In this document: piece after piece, positions 1-6,935 of the stretch
Layout of the letters: each line of letters opens with the position of its first letter
Numbering within the stretch: position 1 is the first letter of the stretch
Source: DASQVO01 sp035640715
GTDB lineage: Bacteria > Actinomycetota > Actinomycetes > Streptosporangiales > Streptosporangiaceae
Direction: 5' to 3'
DNA length: 21,943 nucleotides
NCBI GenBank assembly: GCA_035640715.1
Contig: DASQVO010000265.1
Coordinates: forward strand, 1 to 21,943
Notes under the pieces: generated by a model
What the model saw: only the letters and a program-made list of their open reading frames with translations
What the model was told of the DNA's origin: nothing
The model's database searches: none
Position numbers and translations under genes: made by a program

Positions 1-350
1 CGATGAGCAGGGCCACGCACGTGTCCGGGAAGCCGGGCTACCCAGAGCCGGAAAGCCTCGCAGCAGCGCAAGCAATTGTCGAGGGCTGCGAGTGCCGAGC
101 GAGTATGCGCTGCCGGTGGATGGCCGGTTCGCCGCATGCGAGCACGGGCCGTGCATTATGCCGCAGCGAAGCCGTTTGCTCCAAGCCCCCCGTCCACAGG
201 CCTGGATACGGGCCCCTGCTATCCACAGACCCGCGCCTGGGCTCCCCGAATCTTCCGCGGGCGGCCACCTTGGAGGTAGCCCGGCAGCATGAAAGCCGGG
301 CCGGGCCAAGGTACCGGCGCATGGCGCCGCCAGACCGCAAGGAGATCGTG
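1..350. other. Gene-free region upstream of ssb
   Basis: I see no supported gene here. The ssb reading frame happens to stay open back to position 3, but its product in this stretch is arginine/proline/serine-rich with no recognisable domain. The strong ribosome binding site at 339-344 places the real start at 351. Other frames on both strands give equally unconvincing products. The stretch does contain a perfect 11-bp inverted repeat (32-42 with 275-285) and two sequences with the TCCACA core of DnaA boxes (189-197 and 219-227). The left edge may cut the regulatory region of a gene outside the window. Confidence 0.55.
32..285. repeat. Long-range 11-bp inverted repeat upstream of ssb
   Basis: GCCGGGCTACC at 32-42 is the exact reverse complement of GGTAGCCCGGC at 275-285, with 232 nt between the arms. 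Such a pair could close a long structured RNA or be chance in GC-rich DNA. No known RNA family signature (RNase P, tmRNA, SRP) was recognised between the arms. Confidence 0.35.
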
Positions 351-1025
351 ATGAATCAAGGTGGATATGTGACCCTGGTCGGCTTCGTCGCAACCGAGCC
401 GCGGATCCGGTTCCTCAATGACGGCACACCCGTCGCCAGCATGCGCGTCGGCTCGACGGTCCGCAAGATCGACAGGGAGACGGGCGAGTGGCGCGACGGA
501 GAGACGTCATATTTCACCGTCAAGTGCTGGAGGTCGCTGGCCGGCAACACGGCGACCTGCCTGCGCAAGGGGCAGCCCGTGGTCGTCTCGGGGAAGCTTC
601 GCACCAGCCGCTTCGAGGACCGGACCGGGCGGATGAGATCGGAGGTAGAGGTTGAGGCCGACACGGTCGGCTTCGACCTGAAGCGCGGGGTCGCGCACTT
701 CATGCGGAATCCGCGCCCGGCGGCAGACGCCACGGCCGTTGCCCACGGCGAGGCAATCCGAGCCGGGCTGTCGGAGGAGGACGGCGCCGGCGTGGCCGAC
801 GAGAGTACGGGGATAACCGGCGAGGGTGCGGGGGTAACCGGTACCGCGGGCACCGCGGATAAGCGGGCGGACGAGTCCTCAGCTGATCCGGCGCGCGACG
901 AGGATCCGGACGGCCAGGCGTTCACAGCCGCCGATGATGACGGCGATGAGATGTTCGATGAACAGGCCATAGCAGATCTGGAGCATGAGCTGGATGCGTC
1001 CGCGGCAGAGCCCGCGGCCATCTAG
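351..1025 (+). CDS. ssb: Single-stranded DNA-binding protein, second (SsbB-type) paralogue
   Basis: Predicted to bind single-stranded DNA as an OB-fold oligomer during replication, repair or competence-like processes. The ATG at 351 follows AAGGAG (339-344) by 6 nt and opens directly on the OB-fold (MNQGGYVTLVGFVATEP). The OB domain spans about residues 1-110, including the family-like stretches SYFTVKCWRSLAGN and GQPVVVSGKL. The remaining half of the 224 residues is a low-complexity Ala/Gly/Asp/Glu-rich tail. The C-terminus is acidic (DDDGDEMFDEQ) but lacks the DDDIPF-like tip that recruits partner proteins in the main SSB. The gene does not sit in the rpsF-ssb-rpsR-rplI cluster that normally holds the housekeeping copy. 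With ettA close downstream it matches the recalled mycobacterial Rv2478c-Rv2477c arrangement, so SsbB is the likely identity. Function is known from the family; the paralogue assignment is inference. Confidence 0.9.
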   Translation: MNQGGYVTLVGFVATEPRIRFLNDGTPVASMRVGSTVRKIDRETGEWRDGETSYFTVKCWRSLAGNTATCLRKGQPVVVSGKLRTSRFEDRTGRMRSEVEVEADTVGFDLKRGVAHFMRNPRPAADATAVAHGEAIRAGLSEEDGAGVADESTGITGEGAGVTGTAGTADKRADESSADPARDEDPDGQAFTAADDDGDEMFDEQAIADLEHELDASAAEPAAI

Positions 1026-1070
1026 CGGCGCCGACGTCAGGTCCAGATGACCCCTTGCATGTGAACCCAC

Positions 1071-1105
1071 TCTCCTCACGTAGCCAGCACATGTCTCTTC
1101 ACGTA
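1071..1105. repeat. Tandem pair of 12-bp direct repeats between ssb and the GGDEF gene
   Basis: TCTCCTCACGTA (1071-1082) and TCTCTTCACGTA (1094-1105) differ at one base and start 23 bp apart, close to two helical turns. The arrangement suits a tandem protein-binding site for the downstream diguanylate cyclase gene, about 200 nt ahead of its start. An inverted CATGTG/CACATG pair (1058-1063 and 1088-1093) overlaps it. No regulator is recognised. Confidence 0.35.
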
Positions 1106-1208
1106 TGACCAGGTAGCCGCGCGGTGGAATTACGCTACGCACACAGCATATCCGCATCGGTGATCCTCCGCGCGGCACCTGTCGCAGGTTTCCAGCTCCT
1201 GGCGCACG

Positions 1209-1241
1209 TTCTGCAACTAATATGTTACGTAAAGTGATACA
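1209..1241 (+). promoter_or_regulatory. Candidate promoter of the diguanylate cyclase gene
   Basis: An AT-rich island in otherwise GC-rich sequence. It contains TTCTGC (1209-1214), the perfect palindrome TTACGTAA (1225-1232) and TANNNT-type candidates for a -10 element such as TAAAGT (1230-1235). Placement just upstream of the open frame suggests a promoter with an overlapping operator-like palindrome. The exact elements are uncertain. Confidence 0.35.
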
Positions 1242-1301
1242 GGGAAGCTCTGGCCACGTACAGTGGTCTTACGGCTCCGAAATGAACGGTGGGCTGGAGG
1301 C

Positions 1302-2663
1302 ATGTCAGCAGCTAATCATGCGATAAGTCCGCGGGTGCCTCGGCGCGGCCTTTTGCGGCTTGCCCGCCGGCCGGGAGGCTGGCCGCTCCTGGCACTGCCG
1401 CCACCCGTCATCGTCTACGTGGTCTCCGTCATTGCTTGCGATCTTGGGCTGACCGGCTGGGGGCTCGCCGTGACGCCAGTGCGGGGCGCGGACCTGTCGG
1501 TGTTCGCAGTCCTGCTCGCCTGCGGCGCTGTGTGCATCGAGGCGACGAGACGGCTTGGACAGCCGACCGGCGTCTCGCGTGACCTCCTGTCAGCGTGGTG
1601 GCTGCCGATCGCGCTGCTGCTGCCGCCGGTCTATGCCCTGGTTGCCCCGCTCGCCCTCGGTGTGCTGCTCGACCTGCGGGTGCGGCGCGCCCCCCTGTAC
1701 CGCCGGATCTTCAGCTCTGCGGCGCTGGGGATCGCCGGTGCATCCGCTTCCATTGCCTTCCGCCAACTGGGCCCGGTGGTCGCCGCGTCGGGGGCGGTGC
1801 CATGGCTTGCCTATCCGGGGCCGCATGCCTGGTCCATACGGCCGGTGGCCGTGCTGGCCGCTTTCGGCTGTGCGGCACTGTTCAGCCTGCTGAACACCTG
1901 CCTCGTGGCGGTCGCGGCCCATACGGCCGAGCCGCAGGCACGGTGGGCCGAGGTCCTGTGGGACCGCGAAAGCCTCCTGCTCGACCTTACGGAGATATGC
2001 GTAGGCGTGCTCGTCACGATCGCTTTCGTCCTGAGCCCCGTGCTCCTCTTCATGGTGCTGCCCCCCGTCGTCGTCCTGCAGCGCAGCCTGATGCATCAGC
2101 AACTGCAGGCCGCAGCGCGCACCGACGCCAAGACGGGCCTGCTGAACGCCAACGCGTGGCAGCGCGAGGCCGACGCCGAGATCGCCCGCGCCGTGCGGGC
2201 AGGGCAGAGCCTCGCACTGCTGCTCGCTGACGTTGACCACTTCAAGCGCGTCAATGACACCTACGGGCACCTGGCCGGTGACGAGGTGCTGCGCGGACTC
2301 GCCGCCGAGCTCCGCCAGCAGGTCCGGGAGTCTGACGTAGTGGGCAGGTTCGGGGGCGAGGAATTCGTCATCCTGCTTCCCCGCGCCGACACCGAGGAAG
2401 CATGCAAGATCGCTGAGCGGCTCCGGTACCGGGCCAGCGTCATGAGTGTGTGTGCGGCCGGCGCCACGGTGAACGTGACGATCTCCATCGGCGTTGCCGT
2501 CCTCGGCGTCCACGGCCGCGACCTGTTCGAGTTGCTGGCCGCCGCCGATCTCGCGCTGTACCGGGCCAAAGATGCCGGCCGCGATCAGGTCTGCGTGCAC
2601 TCACCCGACGGGCAGCCCGGCCCGCCCGGAAACGACGCCGGGACGCCGGAGCCAACGGCCTAG
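1302..2663 (+). CDS. Membrane-anchored diguanylate cyclase (GGDEF domain)
   Basis: Predicted to make c-di-GMP from two GTP at the cytoplasmic face of the membrane. Residue numbers here count from GTG 1263. About six hydrophobic segments (near residues 40-62, 78-94, 111-136, 150-166, 183-209 and 232-273) precede a GGDEF domain at about 286-440. The active-site loop is GGEEF (364-368), a catalytically competent variant. RESD (355-358) lies five residues upstream, matching the RxxD inhibitory I-site, so product feedback inhibition is expected. No EAL domain is present. The start is uncertain. GTG 1263 adds 13 residues using codons atypical for the genome, including a TTA. ATG 1302 has GGAGG only 1 nt upstream, which is too close. 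GTG 1335 is also possible. The membrane part is not assigned to a named sensor family and may sense an unknown signal. The gene lies between ssb and ettA on the same strand, 61 nt before ettA. Confidence 0.88.
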   Translation: MSAANHAISPRVPRRGLLRLARRPGGWPLLALPPPVIVYVVSVIACDLGLTGWGLAVTPVRGADLSVFAVLLACGAVCIEATRRLGQPTGVSRDLLSAWWLPIALLLPPVYALVAPLALGVLLDLRVRRAPLYRRIFSSAALGIAGASASIAFRQLGPVVAASGAVPWLAYPGPHAWSIRPVAVLAAFGCAALFSLLNTCLVAVAAHTAEPQARWAEVLWDRESLLLDLTEICVGVLVTIAFVLSPVLLFMVLPPVVVLQRSLMHQQLQAAARTDAKTGLLNANAWQREADAEIARAVRAGQSLALLLADVDHFKRVNDTYGHLAGDEVLRGLAAELRQQVRESDVVGRFGGEEFVILLPRADTEEACKIAERLRYRASVMSVCAAGATVNVTISIGVAVLGVHGRDLFELLAAADLALYRAKDAGRDQVCVHSPDGQPGPPGNDAGTPEPTA

Positions 2664-2711
2664 ACCAGCACAGCCGCAGCCCTCACGGTCAGTCTGGCCG
2701 GCTGATCCGAT

Positions 2712-2717
2712 TACGCT
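2712..2717 (+). promoter_or_regulatory. Possible -10 element for a leaderless ettA transcript
   Basis: TACGCT fits the actinobacterial TANNNT -10 pattern and ends 7 nt before the ettA ATG. No Shine-Dalgarno sequence is visible before that ATG. This spacing is what a leaderless mRNA starting at the A of ATG would need. The -35 region is not convincing. Confidence 0.35.
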
Positions 2718-2724
2718 TGGTGCC

Positions 2725-4389
2725 ATGCCGGAGTTCATCTACCAGATGCGTGCTGTGCGTAAGGCGCATGGAGACAAGGTAATTTTCGACGACGTCACGC
2801 TGTCGTTCCTGCCTGGAGCCAAGATCGGCGTCGTCGGGCCGAACGGTACCGGCAAGTCCACGCTGCTGAAGCTGATGGCCGGTGTCGAACAGCCCTCCAA
2901 CGGCGAGGCGCGCCTGATGCCGGGCTACACGGTGGGCCTGCTGTCCCAGGAGCCTCAGCTCAACGAGGAAAAGACCGTCCTCGGCAACGTCGAGGAGGGC
3001 GTGGCCGAGACCAAGGCGATGCTCGAGGCGTACAACGAGATCGCCGAGAAGATGGCCACCGAATACTCGGACGGACTGCTCGAGGAAATGGGCCGGCTTC
3101 AGGAGCAGCTCGACCACCGCGACGCCTGGGACCTTGACAGCCAGCTCGAGCAGGCGATGGACGCCCTGCGCTGCCCGCCGCCGGACGCGAGCGTCGGGCA
3201 GCTTTCCGGTGGTGAGCGCCGCCGGGTAGCGTTGTGCCGGCTGCTGCTGTCCCAGCCGGACCTGCTCCTGCTCGACGAGCCGACCAACCACCTGGACGCG
3301 GAGAGCGTCCAGTGGCTGGAGCAGCACCTGGAGAACTACCAGGGCACCGTGGTCGCCGTCACCCACGACCGGTACTTCCTGGACAATGCGGCCCAGTGGA
3401 TCCTCGAGCTCGACCGTGGCCACGCCTACCCGTACGAAGGCAACTACTCCACGTACCTGGAGACGAAGGCGTCCCGGATCAAGGTCGAGGGCGCCAAGGA
3501 CGCCAAGCGGCGCAAGCGCCTCGAAGAAGAGCTGGAATGGGTGCGGTCCAACCCGCGGGCCCGCCAGGCCAAGAGCCGGGCCCGGCTCCAGCGGTATGAG
3601 GAGATGGCCGCCGAGGCCGACTCGCGGCGCAAGCTCGACTTCGAGGAGATCCAGATCCCGCCGGGCCCCCGGCTCGGGAGCGTCGTGGTCGAGACCGAGG
3701 GACTCGTCAAGGGATTCGGCGACCGGACGCTCTTCGAAGGGCTGAACTTCTCGCTGCCCCGTAACGGCATCGTCGGCGTCATCGGCCCGAACGGCGTCGG
3801 CAAGACCACGCTGTTCAAGATGATCGTCGGCGAGGAGAAGCCGGACGCCGGGACCATCCGGATCGGTGAGACGGTGCAGATCTCCTATGTCGACCAGAGC
3901 CGGGAGCGGATCGCCCCGGACAAGAACGTCTGGGAAGCGATCTCCGACGGGGAAGCGCACATCAACGTCGGCCACACGGAGATCCCGAGCCGCGCCTACG
4001 TGGCCGCGTTCGGCTTCAAGGGCCCCGACCAGCAGAAGCCGGCCGGCGTCCTGTCCGGCGGCGAGCGGAACCGGGTCAACCTGGCGCTCACCCTGAAGAA
4101 GGGCGGCAACCTGCTGCTTCTCGACGAGCCGACCAACGACCTCGACGTGGAGACGCTCTCCTCATTGGAGAACGCGCTGCTTGAGTTCCCCGGCTGCGCC
4201 GTGATCACGAGCCACGACCGATGGTTCCTGGACCGGATCGCCACGCACATCCTGGCCTGGGAAGGCGAGGCCAACTGGTTCTGGTTCGAGGGTAACTTCG
4301 AGGCGTACGAGAAGAACAAGATCGAGCGGCTCGGTGCCGAGGCCGCGCGCCCGCACCGCGTCACTTACCGCAAGCTGACCCGCACCTAA
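2725..4389 (+). CDS. ettA: ABC-F translation factor EttA (energy-dependent translational throttle)
   Basis: A soluble ribosome-binding ATPase. In E. coli, EttA sits in the ribosomal E site and gates the first elongation steps according to ATP/ADP level. This 554-residue protein matches the usual length (about 555). It has two tandem ABC domains with Walker A at 38-46 (GPNGTGKST) and 354-362 (GPNGVGKTT), signatures LSGGE at 160-164 and 443-447, and Walker B/H-loop stretches LLLLDEPTNHLD and LLLLDEPTNDLD. Both sites look catalytically intact. A basic, charged linker (about residues 240-320) corresponds to the interdomain region that contacts tRNA. There are no membrane segments, so it is not a transporter. 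ATG 2725 was chosen because MPEFIYQM is the typical family N-terminus. The frame is open further upstream, but only as read-through of the GGDEF gene in another frame. Probably transcribed from its own leaderless promoter. Confidence 0.95.
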   Translation: MPEFIYQMRAVRKAHGDKVIFDDVTLSFLPGAKIGVVGPNGTGKSTLLKLMAGVEQPSNGEARLMPGYTVGLLSQEPQLNEEKTVLGNVEEGVAETKAMLEAYNEIAEKMATEYSDGLLEEMGRLQEQLDHRDAWDLDSQLEQAMDALRCPPPDASVGQLSGGERRRVALCRLLLSQPDLLLLDEPTNHLDAESVQWLEQHLENYQGTVVAVTHDRYFLDNAAQWILELDRGHAYPYEGNYSTYLETKASRIKVEGAKDAKRRKRLEEELEWVRSNPRARQAKSRARLQRYEEMAAEADSRRKLDFEEIQIPPGPRLGSVVVETEGLVKGFGDRTLFEGLNFSLPRNGIVGVIGPNGVGKTTLFKMIVGEEKPDAGTIRIGETVQISYVDQSRERIAPDKNVWEAISDGEAHINVGHTEIPSRAYVAAFGFKGPDQQKPAGVLSGGERNRVNLALTLKKGGNLLLLDEPTNDLDVETLSSLENALLEFPGCAVITSHDRWFLDRIATHILAWEGEANWFWFEGNFEAYEKNKIERLGAEAARPHRVTYRKLTRT

Positions 4390-4402
4390 CGGCCCAGCGA
4401 GT

Positions 4403-4420
4403 CCGGGCCTTCAGGCCCGG
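4403..4420 (+). terminator. Hairpin after ettA, probable terminator
   Basis: CCGGGCC-TTCA-GGCCCGG is a perfect 7-bp all-GC stem with a four-base loop, 13 nt after the ettA stop codon. There is no downstream T-run, which is common for actinobacterial terminators. Termination is inferred from position and stem strength. Confidence 0.55.
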
Positions 4421-4685
4421 CGAGTGGCCGGTGTCACGGCGAGAACCACAGCGGGGCGTGGAGCGCACCGGGGGAGTGTGCCACGCCAAATGGCAAAACC
4501 CCAACCCGGGCCGACGCCTGACCATCGAGTGACCTGTCTCGAACTCCAGCAGGCGGTTGCCGTCCTCACCCAGCACAATGCAACCGAGATCATTCCAAGA
4601 CGTATCTGAAGACTCAAACGTCCGGTGGAATGTCGGAGCGAGGACGAGAGATGATGAGGACCAGCGACGCCATGCCCTTCTTCGG

Positions 4686-4749
4686 GGTCAGGCCATCGAA
4701 GCTGACCGCTTACGCCGGCGGCCGTCAGGCCGAAGACCCGGCGACGGCC
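4686..4749 (+). promoter_or_regulatory. Candidate structured leader of the ECF transporter operon
   Basis: Two consecutive stem-loops are visible. GGTCA (4686-4690) pairs with TGACC (4703-4707). GGCCGTC (4720-4726) pairs perfectly with GACGGCC (4743-4749), and the second stem continues inward through a two-base bulge as GCCG (4729-4732) with CGGC (4739-4742). Because ECF transporter genes are often controlled by riboswitches, a cis-regulatory RNA is plausible, but no known class was recognised. Confidence 0.3.
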
Positions 4750-4844
4750 AGCAGGCAAAGGACCAGCCACCGCTTGGTGCATAGCCATGTCCCGCTGGAT
4801 CAACCGCGGCGGGCACACGTGGTCGCGGCCCTGGAACTGGCCCC

Positions 4845-6935
4845 ATGATCCCGATGGGTGTGACGCGCGGCCAGCTCCGTCCCGTCGAGGTAGCGACCGC
4901 CGCCGTCCTCGCGGCGGTCGCGGTGGCCATGGCGGTGACAGGCGCGCTGCTTCCCCATGCGGGAGCGCTCGAACTGCTGGCGGCGGTGCCGATGGCGGTA
5001 GTGGCGCAGCGGCATCGCGCTCGTGCGACTGTCGCCGCCGCGGTCGCCGCGAGCATAATCGCTTTCCTGGTCGTCGGGATCACCGCCTGCTTGGTAGTGA
5101 TCGCGTGTTCGGTGATAGGCGTGGTCGTTGGCACGATCAGCCGGCGCGGACGTGGCGCATGGACGGTCTTCGCGCTGTCACTGGTCATCGGGCCCGCCTC
5201 GGCGCTCGCGGTCGATATTGCGCTGCTGGTCTTCGCAGGTCTGCGGACGCTGGTGTTCGCATCGGTGCAGAGCGTGGCGAGAGGATTCTCACGGGAACTG
5301 CGCCTGGTACCCGCAGCGCGGGGGGTGGCGGCTGGCATCGACCAGTTCATCGCCTCCGCACTCGCCTCCTGGCGGGTGTGGATATTCGTCGGCGTCGTGG
5401 TGGCGATGCCGGTGGCGATGCTCGTCGTGTGGGAGATCCTCTCGGCCGTGCTGAGAAGGCTGGATTGGGTGATAGTCCACGATCCCCTGGACACGGTAGG
5501 GCCGGCTGGTCCGGCGCACGAGTGCGTGCCACTGCCCGTCGGGCTCAAGGACGTAAAGGTGCGCTATCCGGCCGCCCAAGCTGACGCTCTTCGTGGCATC
5601 GATCTACGCCTAGAGCTGGGCCAGTTCGTCGTGGTTGTCGGGGACAACGGTTCAGGAAAGTCAACGCTGCTCCGTGTCCTCGCCGGTGGCGCGACAAGTT
5701 CGGGCACCGTGTCGCGGCCAGGGACAGCCGGGCTGGGGCAGATTGGCGGCACCGCGCTGGTGATGCAACGCCCGGAGACACAGATCCTGGGGATGACCGT
5801 CGCTGACGACGTGGTCTGGGGGCTTCCCGCCGGACACCCGACCGACATCGACCGGCTGCTCAAGGAGGTCGGTCTCGAAGGCATGGGCGACCGAGCAACG
5901 GCAGACCTGTCCGGTGGCCAGTCGCAGCGGTTGGCTATCGCGTCCGCGCTGGCGCGTGAGCCGGCATTGCTGCTCTCCGACGAGTCGACGTCCATGGTTG
6001 ACTCCGACGGCCGAACACGCTTGCTCGCGCTCATGGCGGAACTGCCACGCCGGCACCGGATGACAGTGGTACACGTGACGCACTCCGAAACCGAGGCCGC
6101 GCGAGCCGATCGGGTGATCCGGATGGCCGAGGGCCGGATCGTCTCCGACCTGCTTCGCCCGCAGACCTCCACGACGCCGATGGACAGCCCGTCAGCGCGG
6201 CCGGCAGTCTTGCATCATCGGCACTTCCAGTCCGTGAGCCAGCCAGTCGCTAGCCCCCCGGTCGGCGACACCCATCGGCCGGTACTGCACCTGCGAGACG
6301 TCGCCCACATCTACGACCATGGCACGCCATGGGCGCACCAGGCGCTCAGACACGTCAACCTGGTACTGCACCAAGGCGAAGGCCTTCTGGTCACCGGGGG
6401 CAATGGTTCGGGTAAATCCACGCTCGCCTGGATATTGGCCGGCCTGATCCGGCCCACGAAAGGAACATGCCTGCTCGACGAGCGGGATGTCGCCGATCAG
6501 GTCGGGTCCGTAGCGCTGGCGTTTCAGTATTCGCGGCTCCAGCTCCAGCGGCCGACGGTCGCCGGGGACATCCTCGCCGCGGCAGGCCGCCGCGACGCGC
6601 CGCCCGACGAGACGGATTCGGTCGCGCTGGTGGGCACTGCGCTGAATTCGGTGGGCCTGCCCCGCGCACTCGCGGCCCACCACATCGACGCCCTCAGCGG
6701 TGGACAGATGCGGCGCGTGGCCCTGGCCGGACTACTCGCGGCGTCACCACGTGTGCTGGTCCTCGACGAGCCGCTCGCCGGACTCGACCCCGACAGCAAG
6801 CGACGCCTGGTGGCGACCCTGGCCGACCTCCGGCGGGCCGAGCGCCTGTCGCTGGTCGTGATCTCGCACGACATCGACGGTCTTGACGCGGCATGTTCCC
6901 GAACTGTATGCGTGAAAGACGGTGTGCTGGCATGA
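4845..6935 (+). CDS. ECF-type ABC transporter: membrane S-like domain fused to two ATPase domains
   Basis: Predicted to energise uptake of a small nutrient (vitamin, metal or similar) together with the T component encoded next. The 696-residue chain has a hydrophobic N-terminal part (about residues 10-210, five or six helices) followed by two ABC ATPase domains. ATPase 1 has Walker A GDNGSGKST (266-274), LSGGQ (355-359) and LLLSDES as Walker B. ATPase 2 has GGNGSGKST (518-526), LSGGQ (617-621) and VLVLDEPLAGLD. Both appear functional. Fusion of a membrane domain with both A and A' subunits is uncommon, since most ECF modules encode them separately. Size and architecture match my recollection of mycobacterial Rv2326c. 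Substrate unknown. ATG 4845 is the first start; ATG 4854 and GTG 4860 are in-frame alternatives with no clear Shine-Dalgarno. The stop overlaps the next start as ATGA, implying translational coupling. Confidence 0.85.
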   Translation: MIPMGVTRGQLRPVEVATAAVLAAVAVAMAVTGALLPHAGALELLAAVPMAVVAQRHRARATVAAAVAASIIAFLVVGITACLVVIACSVIGVVVGTISRRGRGAWTVFALSLVIGPASALAVDIALLVFAGLRTLVFASVQSVARGFSRELRLVPAARGVAAGIDQFIASALASWRVWIFVGVVVAMPVAMLVVWEILSAVLRRLDWVIVHDPLDTVGPAGPAHECVPLPVGLKDVKVRYPAAQADALRGIDLRLELGQFVVVVGDNGSGKSTLLRVLAGGATSSGTVSRPGTAGLGQIGGTALVMQRPETQILGMTVADDVVWGLPAGHPTDIDRLLKEVGLEGMGDRATADLSGGQSQRLAIASALAREPALLLSDESTSMVDSDGRTRLLALMAELPRRHRMTVVHVTHSETEAARADRVIRMAEGRIVSDLLRPQTSTTPMDSPSARPAVLHHRHFQSVSQPVASPPVGDTHRPVLHLRDVAHIYDHGTPWAHQALRHVNLVLHQGEGLLVTGGNGSGKSTLAWILAGLIRPTKGTCLLDERDVADQVGSVALAFQYSRLQLQRPTVAGDILAAAGRRDAPPDETDSVALVGTALNSVGLPRALAAHHIDALSGGQMRRVALAGLLAASPRVLVLDEPLAGLDPDSKRRLVATLADLRRAERLSLVVISHDIDGLDAACSRTVCVKDGVLA

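Larger units (their letters stand above)
4390..4844. other. 455-nt gene-free stretch between ettA and the ECF transporter
   Basis: No credible coding sequence on either strand; the short frames give arginine-rich products without domains. The left end holds a terminator-like hairpin (4403-4420). The right part, 95-160 nt upstream of the ECF transporter start, holds two further stem-loops that could form a structured leader. I compared it by eye with cobalamin, TPP, FMN, c-di-GMP and guanidine riboswitch cores and found none of their conserved boxes. Confidence 0.5.

Noticed and set aside
3..350. 340-residue open frame extending ssb upstream to the window edge
   Set aside because: The upstream part has no domain and atypical composition; AAGGAG before ATG 351 and the OB-fold beginning right there mark the true start.
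1..350. RNase P RNA or tRNA near the left edge
   Set aside because: No P4 core (GAGGAAAGTC, ACAGAAA) and the GGTTCG at about 125-130 lacks the rest of a T-arm or acceptor stem.
2689..3975. 428-residue minus-strand frame opposite ettA
   Set aside because: Antisense shadow; Leu/Val/Asp-rich mirror of EttA codons without a domain.
4686..4760. Possible cobalamin riboswitch, from CGGCCAGCAGG-like wording
   Set aside because: The conserved GCCACTG and GGGAA-type core boxes are not present, so the class cannot be claimed.
4411..4818. 135-residue minus-strand frame in the ettA-ECF gap
   Set aside because: Trp/Arg/Ser-rich product with no domain or convincing start; the region has hairpins typical of regulatory DNA.
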